Assembly (NCBI RefSeq): GCF_011047315.1
Contig: NZ_CP049259.1
Coordinates: 1,736,001-1,800,000 of the forward strand
From: Altererythrobacter sp. BO-6
GTDB lineage: Bacteria; Pseudomonadota; Alphaproteobacteria; Sphingomonadales; Sphingomonadaceae
Length of the DNA stretch: 64,000 nt
Direction: 5' to 3'
Below are positions 9,019 through 17,704 of the stretch, piece after piece. Each line of letters starts with the position of its first letter. Position 1 is the stretch's first letter. A program made the translations under genes and the position numbers. Under the pieces are notes generated by a model. It was not told where the DNA came from, searched no databases, and worked only from the letters and a program-made list of their open reading frames with translations.

Positions 9019-10980
9019 ATGATCGGGGTCGCACGCCGTCATTTTCTGACGTTGTTTCTGGCTATCTTTGCATTGGCCATGCCAGCTGATGCACAGGACG
9101 AACCGCCTCCACTGTCCGCTTATGGCGAATTGCCGGACATCGAGGACATGGCAATCTCACCCAGCGGTGAGCGCATTGCCGTGTTGGGTCGCTTCAATGG
9201 CAGGCGGCTGCTGGTGGTGGCTGACCAGAACCGCAAACCGCTCAAGACTATCCCGATCGACGATATCAAGGTCCGTCAGTTCGAACTTGTCTCCGACAAT
9301 CTGCTTCTTCTGCGGCGGAGTACGACTGAAAAGCTCAGTTATGACTTCGCGCAGGACAAGTTCGAATTTTATCAGGCACTCATTATCCCCCTCGACGGCA
9401 AGGATCCGGACCTTGTTTTCGGGAACAAGTCGGGGTTGGTGAAGGCTACATTCGGCTATCACGGAACCCGGCTGATCGACGGACAGCCAAACGCCTATTT
9501 CGGAGCAATCGAACTCAAGCGCAGCGGGCCGGGAGGGATGGATTACGAGTTCGACCATGGCCGGCCGGCGCTCTATGCAGTGGATCTCGCAACCAACAAG
9601 GCGCGCAAAATCGACAATTCGCCAAGCCCGAATTTCGATCGCGACTGGCTGATCGACGGCCAGGGCGAAATAGCTGCGAAGCTCGACTATTCGCTCACGA
9701 CCGGCAAATGGGAGATAATGGGGCGCGGAGCCGTGGTCGCCAGTGGCAACAACCCGACCGGCGGCATTTATCTCGTCTGCCTGGGCCGCGATGGCACAAC
9801 AGTGATCTATAGCGCCCGCGACGAGACGGAAGGAAAGACCAGGTGGTACGAGGTTCCCCTCGACGGCAGCGGAACGCCAGTCGAAGTGTATGGCGATGTC
9901 GAGATTGAGCGAATCTTCGTTGATGATCGGAATGGTCAACTGATTGGCTATGTAAAGGACAGCGACGAACGAGAGCCGATCTTCTTCGATGCGGACAAGA
10001 CCAAGACGGCCAAAGGGATCCGCACTGCTTTTGCCGCTTTCAACAACCGCATGATCGACTGGACCCCAAGCTTCAGCCACGTGATCGTCCGCACCGATGG
10101 TGACGGGGATAGCGGCTCTTATTTCCGTGTCGATATGGCTCGGTTGAAAGCTGACCCGATCGGGTGGGAGCGCGAACTGATCGGGCCAAAACACGTCGGG
10201 CCGGTCTCGACGGTGGCCTACACGGCGGCAGACGGCCTCGAAATGGACGGGATCCTGACGCTGCCGCCAGGGCGTGAAGCCAAGAACCTGCCGGTCGTGA
10301 TGCTGCCCCATGGCGGGCCGCACAGCCACGATATCGAGACTTTCGACTGGTGGGCGCAGGCATTTGCGTCGCGCGGCTATGCCGTCTTCCAGCCCAACTT
10401 CAGGGGCTCCACCAATCGCGATGAGGCCTTCATTCAGGCCGGATATGGCGAGTGGGGCGGCAAGATGCAGAGCGATATTTCCGACGGCCTGATGGCGCTG
10501 GCCGACAAGGGTATTGTCGATCCATCGCGCGCCTGCATCGTCGGGGCCAGCTATGGCGGCTATGCAGCGCTGGCCGGAGTGACCCTGCAGCAAGGCATTT
10601 ACCGCTGTGCTGTATCGGTCAATGGCGTCTCTGATGTCAGCCTGATGTCACGAATTGAAAAGCGCGAGGGGGGCGGCAGCAAGGTACAGGCCCGCTCGCT
10701 TGAGCGCCAGCTTGGCCCGAAGTCACGCTACGGTGACATTTCGCCGCGCCGACATGCCGCAATGGCCGATGCGCCGATCCTGCTGATCCACGGGCGCGAC
10801 GACACCGTTGTCGCCTATGACCAAAGCGCGAAAATGGCCGATGCGCTCAAGGATGCCGGCAAGCCTTATGAATTCCTCGAACTCAAGGGCGAGGACCACT
10901 GGCTGTCCTTGGGAGAGACCCGCAAGACCATGCTAGAAGCGGCGGTTGGCTTCGTCGAGCGGCACAATCCGGCGAAGTAA
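9019..10980 (+). CDS. S9-family peptidase (prolyl oligopeptidase / acylaminoacyl-peptidase type), secreted
   Basis: This protein of 653 residues has a signal peptide (MIGVARRHFLTLFLAIFALAMPADA), so it is probably periplasmic. Residues about 35-390 form the propeller-like N-terminal half. Residues about 400-650 are an alpha/beta-hydrolase domain with oxyanion motif PHGGPH, nucleophile elbow GASYGGY (Ser near 511), an acid in GRDDTVVAY (near 595) and a catalytic histidine in EDHWLS (near 626). Such enzymes cleave small peptides. It stands alone between an acyl-CoA synthetase and a convergent gene, so the substrate is unknown. Confidence 0.92.
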   Translation: MIGVARRHFLTLFLAIFALAMPADAQDEPPPLSAYGELPDIEDMAISPSGERIAVLGRFNGRRLLVVADQNRKPLKTIPIDDIKVRQFELVSDNLLLLRRSTTEKLSYDFAQDKFEFYQALIIPLDGKDPDLVFGNKSGLVKATFGYHGTRLIDGQPNAYFGAIELKRSGPGGMDYEFDHGRPALYAVDLATNKARKIDNSPSPNFDRDWLIDGQGEIAAKLDYSLTTGKWEIMGRGAVVASGNNPTGGIYLVCLGRDGTTVIYSARDETEGKTRWYEVPLDGSGTPVEVYGDVEIERIFVDDRNGQLIGYVKDSDEREPIFFDADKTKTAKGIRTAFAAFNNRMIDWTPSFSHVIVRTDGDGDSGSYFRVDMARLKADPIGWERELIGPKHVGPVSTVAYTAADGLEMDGILTLPPGREAKNLPVVMLPHGGPHSHDIETFDWWAQAFASRGYAVFQPNFRGSTNRDEAFIQAGYGEWGGKMQSDISDGLMALADKGIVDPSRACIVGASYGGYAALAGVTLQQGIYRCAVSVNGVSDVSLMSRIEKREGGGSKVQARSLERQLGPKSRYGDISPRRHAAMADAPILLIHGRDDTVVAYDQSAKMADALKDAGKPYEFLELKGEDHWLSLGETRKTMLEAAVGFVERHNPAK

Positions 10981-10992
10981 CTGCGCGGCAAG

Positions 10993-11523
10993 TCAGGCTG
11001 CTTCGGCTGCCTCGATATATTCCGGATAGAAAGCCGGTTCGCGGTCTGACCAGCCGGGCGCGGTCGCAGCAGCTTCGCTTAGCGATTGCAGCAATTCCTT
11101 GCGGCATTCGGGGCGGATCTGCGGCAGCGCTGCTGCGGCGCAGAATGCGCTAGGCAACCAGGGGCGCACATCGGCGCCCAGAAGGCGTTCATAGAGGAAC
11201 CGGAAGGCCGAAAAGCTGCCGATCCGTTCCTGCGACAGATCGAATGCGGCCACCCGCACCAGCTTGCCGATGAAGCTTTCGATTTGTGCGATGGTAGCAT
11301 TGTGCGGGATCATCGCGCGCAATGCCTTCAATTCCTGGTAGGCGACATATTGGCTGCGGATTGCCGCATTTTCGCCTTCGCTGCGCGCCCACAGCTTGAA
11401 GGCGTCCTGCCGCCCCAGCCCGATATCGAGGCTGCGTTTGATATAGCGTTGCTCCGCAGCCGAGAAGCTCGCGAATTCGCGCATCTCGTTGATCGTCATC
11501 GATGCCGTGCCAGCTACTGCCAT
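10993..11523 (-). CDS. Conserved hypothetical protein
   Basis: This 176-residue soluble protein belongs to no family I recognise. The start at 11523 (MAVAGTASMTIN) is preceded on the minus strand by GGGAGC at a good distance; the frame is open seven codons further. It is predicted mostly alpha-helical, with no signal peptide, membrane segment or catalytic motif. It converges on the S9 peptidase and follows thiSG by 65 bp on the same strand. A near-CtrA half-site pair lies at 11567-11581, between thiSG and this start. Confidence 0.7.
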   Translation of the reverse strand: MAVAGTASMTINEMREFASFSAAEQRYIKRSLDIGLGRQDAFKLWARSEGENAAIRSQYVAYQELKALRAMIPHNATIAQIESFIGKLVRVAAFDLSQERIGSFSAFRFLYERLLGADVRPWLPSAFCAAAALPQIRPECRKELLQSLSEAAATAPGWSDREPAFYPEYIEAAEAA

Positions 11524-11566
11524 GGCCTTTGCTCCCTGTTGCAAGGAGCAAGTTCGCGCAATGTGG

Positions 11567-11581
11567 TTAATTTACCGTTAG
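11567..11581. promoter_or_regulatory. Near-match to a CtrA box (TTAA-N7-TTAG)
   Basis: TTAA, seven bases, then TTAG lies about 45 bp before the start of the hypothetical gene and just after the thiSG stop. The alphaproteobacterial CtrA consensus is TTAA-N7-TTAA, so one base differs. A chance match is possible. Confidence 0.3.
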
Positions 11582-11588
11582 CTAAGCC

Positions 11589-12569
11589 TCAGATCAGTCC
11601 TGCCAGTGGCGAGCTGGGATCGGCATACATGCGCCGTCCCATCCGCCCGGCAAGATAGGCCTCCCGCCCAGCCTCGACCGCCAGCTTCATCGCCCGCGCC
11701 ATCCGGATCGGGTCCTTGGCCTCGGCAATGGCGGTGTTCATCAGTATGCCGTCGCAGCCAAGCTCCATGCCCACCGCAGCATCCGATGCTGTGCCCACGC
11801 CGGCATCGACCAGCACCGGGACCTTGGCACCCTCGACGATCAGGCGGATGGTGACGCGGTTCTGGATGCCGAGCCCCGAGCCGATCGGCGCACCCAGCGG
11901 CATGACGGCAACGGCGCCAGCCTCCTCCAGCTGCTTCGCGGCGATCGGATCATCCACGCAATAGACCATCGGCAGGAAACCTTCCTTCGCCAGCGTTTCC
12001 GTTGCCTTCAAGGTTTCCCGCATGTCGGGATAAAGCGTGCGTGCTTCGCCCAACACCTCCAGCTTGACCAAGTCCCAGCCGCCCGCTTCGCGCGCCAGCC
12101 GTAAAGTGCGGATTGCATCGTCGGCCGTGAAACAGCCAGCAGTGTTAGGCAGATAGGTGATCTTCTTGGGGTCGATATAATCCGTCAACATCGGCGCCTT
12201 GGGGTCGCTGACATTGACCCGGCGCACCGCGACCGTGACGATTTCCGCACCCGACGCTTCGACCGCAGCCGCGTTCTGCGCAAAGTCTTTGTACTTGCCG
12301 GTGCCGACGATCAGCCGCGAACGGAAGGTCCGACCGGCGACGGTCCATGTGTCATCGCCCGCCCCGCCGCCAACGAAATGGACGATTTCCAGCACATCGC
12401 CATCGGCGAGCGCAGCCTGCTCCAGCGTCGAACGCGGCACGATTTCGCGGTTGCGTTCGACAGCCACTTTCGTCGGCTCAAGCTCGAGCTCGCGGACCAG
12501 GGCAGCGATAGTGTCAGCGGATGTCTTGCGACTTTCGCCGTTGAGAAGAATGGTCTTTGAGGCGCTCAT
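11589..12569 (-). CDS. thiG: ThiS-ThiG fusion: sulfur carrier and thiazole synthase
   Basis: This 326-residue protein joins two thiamine-thiazole enzymes. Residues 1-69 match ThiS ([20 protein letters not shown]) and end in the carrier glycines within [10 protein letters not shown]. From about residue 72 on it is ThiG: a TIM barrel with [11 protein letters not shown], the Schiff-base lysine region [19 protein letters not shown] and [15 protein letters not shown]. ThiG combines 1-deoxyxylulose 5-phosphate, dehydroglycine and the sulfur from ThiS thiocarboxylate. Free ThiS needs an exposed Gly-Gly end, which is internal here. Such fusions are known in alphaproteobacteria. It follows the MerC-domain gene by 18 bp, probably in one operon. 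Confidence 0.95.
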   Translation of the reverse strand: MSASKTILLNGESRKTSADTIAALVRELELEPTKVAVERNREIVPRSTLEQAALADGDVLEIVHFVGGGAGDDTWTVAGRTFRSRLIVGTGKYKDFAQNAAAVEASGAEIVTVAVRRVNVSDPKAPMLTDYIDPKKITYLPNTAGCFTADDAIRTLRLAREAGGWDLVKLEVLGEARTLYPDMRETLKATETLAKEGFLPMVYCVDDPIAAKQLEEAGAVAVMPLGAPIGSGLGIQNRVTIRLIVEGAKVPVLVDAGVGTASDAAVGMELGCDGILMNTAIAEAKDPIRMARAMKLAVEAGREAYLAGRMGRRMYADPSSPLAGLI

Positions 12570-12587
12570 ACATGCGCCACATAAGGC

Positions 12588-12971
12588 TCAATGCGCGGCA
12601 GGCAAGTGCGATCGCATGTTGAGGAAATGACCGATCGAAACCAGCGTGACGCCAATGATGGTCAGGACCGCCTCGTGCCAGCCGTGCGGGACAGCCAATC
12701 CGCCGCCCATGAAAGTCAGTCCCATCATGGCGGTAACAAAGGGCGCCGGGCGGCGATGGCGCAGCGCGCCCCAACCGATCGCGACGGCGGCAATGAGCAG
12801 GGCCAGGGCCAGTCCGTAACGGTGGATTTCGGGCGAGAGCAACAGCTGGCTGCCCAGGCCAAGGCCTGAAACCAGGATAATGGTCGCCAGGCAATGCAGC
12901 AGGCACAGGCTGGAGAGCCAGATGCCCGCGCGGTCGAGCCGCTGGCGAATCGAGTTGGTTGTGCCGGTCAT
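12588..12971 (-). CDS. MerC-domain membrane protein
   Basis: This small inner-membrane protein has 127 residues and about four hydrophobic segments. An N-terminal cysteine motif (SSLCLLHCLATI) resembles the metal-binding cysteines of MerC mercuric transporters. HGWHEAVLTIIGVTLVSIGHFLN at the end adds histidines. No merR, merT or merA is nearby, so a mercury role is doubtful; metal uptake or homeostasis is more likely. The start at 12971 is chosen from similarity. An in-frame ATG at 13004 would add a histidine-rich start (MIHHNIHG). Divergent from ctaA. Confidence 0.78.
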   Translation of the reverse strand: MTGTTNSIRQRLDRAGIWLSSLCLLHCLATIILVSGLGLGSQLLLSPEIHRYGLALALLIAAVAIGWGALRHRRPAPFVTAMMGLTFMGGGLAVPHGWHEAVLTIIGVTLVSIGHFLNMRSHLPAAH

Positions 12972-12987
12972 GGTATGCACGCCATGT

Positions 12988-13004
12988 ATGTTATGGTGTA
13001 TCAT
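12988..13004. promoter_or_regulatory. Imperfect dyad between merC-like gene and ctaA
   Basis: ATGTTA and TATCAT form an inverted repeat with a 5-nt spacer and one mismatch, in the divergent intergenic region. It resembles AT-rich metalloregulator (Zur-like) operators. Evidence is weak. Confidence 0.25.
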
Positions 13005-13077
13005 CTTGCAAGGGCTGCAAGCGCTGGTGCGGCAAAACGACTTGCGCTTTTTTGCCGGCGCTGCGCAGATGCGCGGC

Positions 13078-14151
13078 ATGGCTTCGATGGCTGGAAAAAT
13101 GACTCGCGACAAGGCGCCGCAAGCAGCGCTGGCTCGACCGCAGGCGCTCGCCAACTGGCTTTATGTAGTCGCGGCGATGGTGGTGGTGATCGTGATGGTC
13201 GGCGGCATTACGCGGCTGACCGAGAGCGGGCTGTCGATCACCCAGTGGGACCTGGTTACGGGAATCCTGCCGCCATTGACGGAATCTGCATGGCAGGCGG
13301 AATTCGATCTCTACCGGCAGACCGCCGAATACCGGTTCGAAAGCGGGCCCGCCGGGATGGACCTGGCCGCGTTCAAGTTCATTTTCTTCTGGGAGTGGTT
13401 CCACCGCAACTTGGGGCGACTGATCGGGCTTGCCTATGCGCTTCCGCTCGCGTGGTTCTGGGTCAAGGGCGCGATCCCGCGGGGCTATAAGTTGCGCCTG
13501 TTCGCCATGCTGGCGCTGATCGGCGGGCAGGGTGCCCTGGGCTGGTATATGGTGTCGTCGGGAGTGGGCACGGACTTGACCGATGTCAGCCACTTCCGCC
13601 TCTCCGCACATTTGCTAACCGCGCTGTTCCTGTTGGGAGGACTGGTGTGGACCGCGCGCGACCTCCGGGCGCTGGCACAAGATCCTGCAGCACAACCAGC
13701 GAGACTTACCGGGCCAGCGTTGGTCGTTGCGGTAGTGCTGTTCGTGCAATTACTGCTCGGTGCCTGGGTGGCAGGTCTTAACGCGGGCCACGCCGCCTAT
13801 GACTGGCCGCTGATGAACGGGCGCTTCCTGCCCCAGCCCGATCTCTCGCGTGGCTGGCTGTGGGCGCTGACACATGATCCTTTCCTGCTGCAGTTCCTGC
13901 ACCGGTGGTGGGCGTGGGTGGTGGTGGCGGCGCTGGTCTGGCTGGCGCGGCGCGTGCGCAAGTTTGACCGGGCCGCATCGGTTGCGATCCATAGCGCGTT
14001 TGGCGTGATGGTCCTGCTCGGCATCGCCACTGTCCTGACCGAAGTCTCGCTGTGGGTGGCGGTGGCGCACCAGTTGACCGGGGCGCTGCTCGTAGCGAGC
14101 CTTGCCTGGGGTATGCATGCCGACGGAATGCGCAAGGGTTCGGCGACATGA
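13078..14151 (+). CDS. ctaA: Heme A synthase (COX15/CtaA type)
   Basis: This polytopic membrane enzyme has about 357 residues and oxidises the heme O methyl group to give heme A for cytochrome aa3 oxidase. The signature GGITRLTESGLSITQWDLVTG follows the first membrane helix, and FIFFWEWFHRNLGRLIGLAYALPL carries a heme-ligand histidine. GALGWYMVSSG, SHFRLSAHL, AGLNAGHAAYDWPLMNG and FLHRWWAWVVV complete the family pattern. Several in-frame ATGs (13069, 13078, 13087, 13099) are possible; 13078 is a compromise. It overlaps cutA by 4 bp. Confidence 0.95.
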   Translation: MASMAGKMTRDKAPQAALARPQALANWLYVVAAMVVVIVMVGGITRLTESGLSITQWDLVTGILPPLTESAWQAEFDLYRQTAEYRFESGPAGMDLAAFKFIFFWEWFHRNLGRLIGLAYALPLAWFWVKGAIPRGYKLRLFAMLALIGGQGALGWYMVSSGVGTDLTDVSHFRLSAHLLTALFLLGGLVWTARDLRALAQDPAAQPARLTGPALVVAVVLFVQLLLGAWVAGLNAGHAAYDWPLMNGRFLPQPDLSRGWLWALTHDPFLLQFLHRWWAWVVVAALVWLARRVRKFDRAASVAIHSAFGVMVLLGIATVLTEVSLWVAVAHQLTGALLVASLAWGMHADGMRKGSAT

Positions 14152-14468
14152 GCGCGCTGATCTGGTGCCCCTTCCCGGATCGGGATAGCGCGCGCCGGAT
14201 CGCCAACAGCCTGCTCGACGAAGAGCTGGTCGCTTGCGCAAATTTGCTGGGCGCGATCGAATCCGTTTTTCAGTGGCAGGGAAATCGCGAGAGCGCGCAC
14301 GAAATTGGCGTGCTGTTCAAGACCGACGCGGCTTTGCTCGATCGCGCGGTCGCGCGCTTGGCGGTGCTGCATCCCTATGATACTCCTGCGATTATGGGTT
14401 GGCGCTGCGATGCGGTTCCCGATGCTACGCGCGCATGGCTCGGCCTTTTGGGGCAGGGGGATAGGTAA
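14148..14468 (+). CDS. cutA: Divalent-cation tolerance protein CutA
   Basis: This 106-residue CutA1-type trimeric protein matches the family with WCPFPDRDSARRIANSLLDEELVACANLLGAIESVFQWQG and the end HPYDTPAIMGW. CutA was linked to copper tolerance in E. coli, but its molecular role is not firmly known. Its ATG overlaps the ctaA stop (ATGA) and its TAA overlaps the next ATG by one base, so ctaA-cutA-14468 gene form a tight operon. A link to cytochrome oxidase copper is possible but only inferred from position. Confidence 0.93.
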   Translation: MSALIWCPFPDRDSARRIANSLLDEELVACANLLGAIESVFQWQGNRESAHEIGVLFKTDAALLDRAVARLAVLHPYDTPAIMGWRCDAVPDATRAWLGLLGQGDR

Positions 14469-15193
14469 TGGGGACGTGGTCGCGCCGCTCCGTTCTGGGT
14501 TCGATATCGATAGTGACGCTGGCAGGCCTGGCCGGTGCCGGCTGGGCTAAGGCAGCGAATGGGCAATTGTCGCTCCCCGGCGCGCCCATGATCCTGAAGC
14601 GTACGCTAAGGCGCGGTCTGCGCGATGGCGTTGATATTGTCGTTCAACGCGAGTGGACGGTCAGCTTTCTCGAGCAAGCGGGCGGCGTGCTCGTCACTGG
14701 CAGACAGCTGAGCGCTACGGTCGATGCGCCGCCTGAGATCGCCGCGATTGCCGAAGTGGAACGGGCGCGCGACACTAGCGGTATGTTCCCGATAGGGCTT
14801 ACCGGCAACGGCCGAATTGCCGGCATTGGTCCCGCCGAACCCCAGTCTGACGTCGCGCAAGCTGTGCGTGCGGCAGAAAAGCTGATCGCGGGTGCAACGC
14901 ATGCCGGCGCAGAACGTGAGCAGGCCTTGCGGCAGCTTGGCCAGATCCAGTCGGTCGGCGGCTCAATGTTGGACCGCTTGCCGCCAGACCTGTTTTTCCC
15001 CGTGCCGGCCGATTTCCGTGAAGTCCAACCGGTCGCTCTGCCTGATGGTTCGCAAGGCGAGTTCGAGCTGCTTTATCGTGCGTCGGCAGACTCGACCGGG
15101 GGCTGGCTTGAAGCCCTCGACCGGACGGTGATCACCCGGCTGGCCGGTAGCGAGCGGCACTCTGCAGAGAGCTGGACAATGCGCCAAGCCTGA
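14468..15193 (+). CDS. Hypothetical exported protein with Tat-like signal
   Basis: This 241-residue protein starts MGTWSRRSVLGSISIVTLAGLAGAGWAKA. The twin arginine in SRRSVLG followed by a hydrophobic stretch suggests Tat-dependent export, possibly as a folded periplasmic protein. The mature part has no family motif I recognise and no obvious cofactor-binding cluster. It is translationally coupled to cutA. The ctaA operon context allows a role in oxidase or metal biology, but this is speculation. Confidence 0.72.
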   Translation: MGTWSRRSVLGSISIVTLAGLAGAGWAKAANGQLSLPGAPMILKRTLRRGLRDGVDIVVQREWTVSFLEQAGGVLVTGRQLSATVDAPPEIAAIAEVERARDTSGMFPIGLTGNGRIAGIGPAEPQSDVAQAVRAAEKLIAGATHAGAEREQALRQLGQIQSVGGSMLDRLPPDLFFPVPADFREVQPVALPDGSQGEFELLYRASADSTGGWLEALDRTVITRLAGSERHSAESWTMRQA

Positions 15194-15246
15194 CCTTTGA
15201 CGGCAGCACGGTATTATTTTACCTCCGCCGCAAACCGCGGTTTTGC

Positions 15247-15252
15247 TTGACT
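15247..15252 (+). promoter_or_regulatory. Putative -35 element of the rplM-rpsI promoter
   Basis: TTGACT lies 115 bp before the rplM ATG, in the pattern CTTGACTTG often seen before ribosomal genes of this group. A matching -10 is expected near 15269-15275 but is poorly conserved. Confidence 0.4.
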
Positions 15253-15318
15253 TGCGCGGCCTCACGCGACATTTGCGCGTCGTTCTCGCAATGGCGGCAA
15301 GCCCGTCGGCGTGATTCG

Positions 15319-15343
15319 AAGCCGCGGCATATGGCTGCGGCTT
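15319..15343 (+). promoter_or_regulatory. Hairpin in the rplM leader
   Basis: AAGCCGC and GCGGCTT form 7-bp arms around an 11-nt loop, ending 23 bp before the rplM start. L13 represses its own mRNA leader in E. coli, so this may be a counterpart site. There is no U-tract, so it is not a terminator. Confidence 0.35.
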
Positions 15344-15366
15344 AGTCAATTTAGGAATGTGAACCC

Positions 15367-15846
15367 ATGAAGGCGCTTAGCAAGCAGACCCGGTCGGTAA
15401 AGCCGGCAGAGGTCGAAAAGAAATGGCACCTGATCGATGCCGATGGCCTGGTTGTAGGCCGCGTGGCAGCGATCATCGCCAATATCCTGCGCGGCAAGCA
15501 CAAGCCGAGCTACACCCCGCATGTCGATTGCGGCGACCATGTCATCGTCATCAATGCCGACAAGGTGAAATTCACCGGCAAGAAGATGGGCGACAAGGTC
15601 TATTACAAGCACACCGGCCACCCTGGCGGCATCAAGGAAACGACTCCGGCCAAGGTGCTGGAAGGTCGCTTCCCCGAGCGCGTGCTGGAAAAGGCGGTTG
15701 AGCGTATGATCCCGCGTGGCCCGCTGGGTCGGGCGCAGATGAAGGCGCTGCACCTTTATGCCGGCACCGAGCACCCCCATGACGGGCAGCAGCCCGCCGT
15801 GCTCGATATTGCTTCCATGAATCGCAAGAACAAGGTCACCGCATAA
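15367..15846 (+). CDS. rplM: 50S ribosomal protein L13
   Basis: The 159-residue L13 matches the family throughout: [49 protein letters not shown], then [13 protein letters not shown] and [20 protein letters not shown]. It is a core large-subunit protein that binds 23S rRNA early in assembly. It is followed by rpsI with a one-base stop/start overlap (TAATG), the standard bacterial pairing, and shares its terminator. Confidence 0.98.
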   Translation: MKALSKQTRSVKPAEVEKKWHLIDADGLVVGRVAAIIANILRGKHKPSYTPHVDCGDHVIVINADKVKFTGKKMGDKVYYKHTGHPGGIKETTPAKVLEGRFPERVLEKAVERMIPRGPLGRAQMKALHLYAGTEHPHDGQQPAVLDIASMNRKNKVTA

Positions 15847-16370
15847 TGGCTGACGAACAGAACAACGAAACCGTGTCGGACCTGGCTGACCTGAAGGAAA
15901 TCGCCGGTAACGCGCCTCAGGGCGATGCTGTCGAGATCGCTGCCAAGGCTGACGTTCCGCTGCGCGAGCAGGAACTCGATGCGCAGGGCCGCGCCTATGC
16001 TACCGGTCGCCGCAAAGACGCCACCGCTCGCGTGTGGCTGAAGCCCGGCACCGGCAAGGTCACTGTCAATGGCAAGGACCAGGAAGTCTATTTCGCACGT
16101 CCAACGCTGCGCCTGATCATCGACCAGCCCTTCTCGATCACCGATCGCCAGGGCCAGTACGACGTCATCGCCACCGTCAAGGGCGGCGGCCTTTCGGGCC
16201 AGGCCGGTGCGGTGAAGCACGGCATCAGCCAGGCGCTGACCAAGTACGAACCGGCGCTGCGTTCGACGGTGAAGGCCGCTGGCTTCCTCACCCGCGACAG
16301 CCGCGTGGTTGAGCGCAAGAAGTACGGCCGGGCCAAGGCACGCCGCAGCTTCCAGTTCTCGAAGCGCTAA
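15846..16370 (+). CDS. rpsI: 30S ribosomal protein S9, with N-terminal extension
   Basis: This 174-residue S9 has its conserved region from about residue 48 ([29 protein letters not shown]) to the C-terminal [14 protein letters not shown], whose last arginine reaches the ribosomal P site. The first 45 residues are an acidic extension not found in E. coli S9 (about 130 residues) but common in alphaproteobacteria. It is transcribed with rplM and followed by a strong terminator. Confidence 0.98.
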   Translation: MADEQNNETVSDLADLKEIAGNAPQGDAVEIAAKADVPLREQELDAQGRAYATGRRKDATARVWLKPGTGKVTVNGKDQEVYFARPTLRLIIDQPFSITDRQGQYDVIATVKGGGLSGQAGAVKHGISQALTKYEPALRSTVKAAGFLTRDSRVVERKKYGRAKARRSFQFSKR

Positions 16371-16393
16371 CCGGTTTCCTTCTTGGAACAGCG

Positions 16394-16424
16394 AAAGGGC
16401 GGTCCCGCGGGGCCGCCCTTTTTC
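16394..16424 (+). terminator. Rho-independent terminator after rplM-rpsI
   Basis: AAAGGGCGG pairs with CCGCCCTTT and is followed by further Ts, starting 24 bp after the rpsI stop. It lies between convergent genes and may also stop the minus-strand phosphoesterase transcript. Confidence 0.85.
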
Positions 16425-16431
16425 GTTGCGC

Positions 16432-17190
16432 TCAATTCTCGCGGCGAAAGTTGCGATGCTCGACTTCGATCAACCCACCGCGATCGATCCGGATAACATT
16501 GTAGGATGGTGGCGCACCCTTGCGCAGCCGCGTCGACAGCGTTCCCGCCCCGACCATCCGCATCGCACGATTGTCGCGCGACCGGACCTGGTCGAACGGA
16601 AAATGGACATGGCCTGACAGGACGGCGCTAGCGCCCGCCGCCGCGAGCTCGGCAAAGGCCTGATCCCCGCGAATGGTCGGATTCTTGTGTCCATCCTGCT
16701 CGGCCAGCAGCGGATGGTGGCAGGCGACAAGCTTAGGGCGGGGATCGGCCCGCAACGCCTCAAGCCGCGCCAGTGCAGCGTCGAGATTGCGCCGGGTCAC
16801 GACACCGTCAGACCAGGGCCAGCGCAACTGGGCGGGGACATTGGTGTCGAACGGCACGATCAGCGCATGCTCGAGTGCAATCTCTGCGCCGACAGCTACC
16901 TCCAGCACGCCAAAGCGGGCGTATGGCCGCCGGAACCGTTCCCATAAATTGTAATAGGGCATGTCGTGATTGCCGGGTTGCAGCATGATCGGTACGCCAA
17001 GGCCGGCGAACCAGTCCGCTGCATCCGCATATTGCCGGTGCGTTGCCCGCTGGGTCAGGTCGCCGGTGCAGACGATCGCATCCGGCTGCTCAGCGTGAAC
17101 GCCAGCCTCGAACCACGCCATCGCCGCGCGGTCCTCCACACCGAAATGCGTGTCGCTGACATGGAACAGGATCGAAGCGTCGCCGGGCAT
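16432..17190 (-). CDS. Metallophosphoesterase (calcineurin-like, CpdA-related)
   Basis: The protein has 252 residues and the metal-binding signature of the family: HVSDTHFG near residue 10, a second metal site TGDLTQRA near 42, PGNHDMPYYN near 73, CHHPLL and a final LSGHVHFP. It is cytoplasmic, with no signal peptide. The closest general type is the cAMP phosphodiesterase/CpdA-like group. The substrate could be cyclic nucleotides, phospholipids or other phosphodiesters and cannot be read from the sequence. Confidence 0.88.
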   Translation of the reverse strand: MPGDASILFHVSDTHFGVEDRAAMAWFEAGVHAEQPDAIVCTGDLTQRATHRQYADAADWFAGLGVPIMLQPGNHDMPYYNLWERFRRPYARFGVLEVAVGAEIALEHALIVPFDTNVPAQLRWPWSDGVVTRRNLDAALARLEALRADPRPKLVACHHPLLAEQDGHKNPTIRGDQAFAELAAAGASAVLSGHVHFPFDQVRSRDNRAMRMVGAGTLSTRLRKGAPPSYNVIRIDRGGLIEVEHRNFRREN

Positions 17191-17230
17191 GACCCGCGCC
17201 TAGCACATCCGCGCACCGAAGGAAGCGCCG

Positions 17231-17551
17231 TCAGACCCGCCCGCTCAGGATCAGCCAGGCGGCGAGGCCATTCAGTGCCGTGTAGGCGAGATAGGCCCAG
17301 GCGAGCCCTGGCCAGCCATTGGCTGCGAGCAGCAATGCCGCCAACAGCACGAGGAATTCCGTAAGCAACGTCAGCCGTCCGCCCAGCATGTGCACGAACC
17401 ACGGCATTTGCCCGAGCAGCGAATGGCGGCTTTCCAGCACCGCCTTGTGAAGCGCGAAATTGCCGATCCCGAGCAGGAAGATGACCGCGATCGCCATGAT
17501 TACATTATTGCGTAATCGCCCGTCGATTGGAAACGGCAATTCGTCGGGCAT
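17231..17551 (-). CDS. Hypothetical small membrane protein
   Basis: About 106 residues with three to four hydrophobic segments (NVIMAIAVIFLLGIGNFAL, LLTEFLVLLAALLLAANGW, LAYTALNGLAAWLIL). The start at 17551 (MPDELPF) is preferred over 17602, because the extra 17 residues look non-native. No family recognised. It is upstream of the metallophosphoesterase on the same strand with a 40-bp gap, so they could be cotranscribed. Confidence 0.65.
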   Translation of the reverse strand: MPDELPFPIDGRLRNNVIMAIAVIFLLGIGNFALHKAVLESRHSLLGQMPWFVHMLGGRLTLLTEFLVLLAALLLAANGWPGLAWAYLAYTALNGLAAWLILSGRV

Positions 17552-17704
17552 GCTCAACTGTCTGTCAGGAATGCGCTGCACCGGTCGGAAAGCGTTCGGC
17601 AATCATCGACCATCGGCTGATCGGAGCGCCATGATGGCCTATCTCCAGTCCTGCGGATGAGGCCCCTACCCCCCTTTAAAGCCCCGCCGCAATTGGAGGA
17701 AATC

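Noticed and set aside
10077..10086. CACGTG core as a further parS site
   Set aside because: Flanking bases do not match the palindrome beyond the hexamer.
12972..13077. TPP riboswitch for the thiSG operon
   Set aside because: I looked for the conserved CUGAGA and paired elements upstream of the merC-thiSG operon and saw none.
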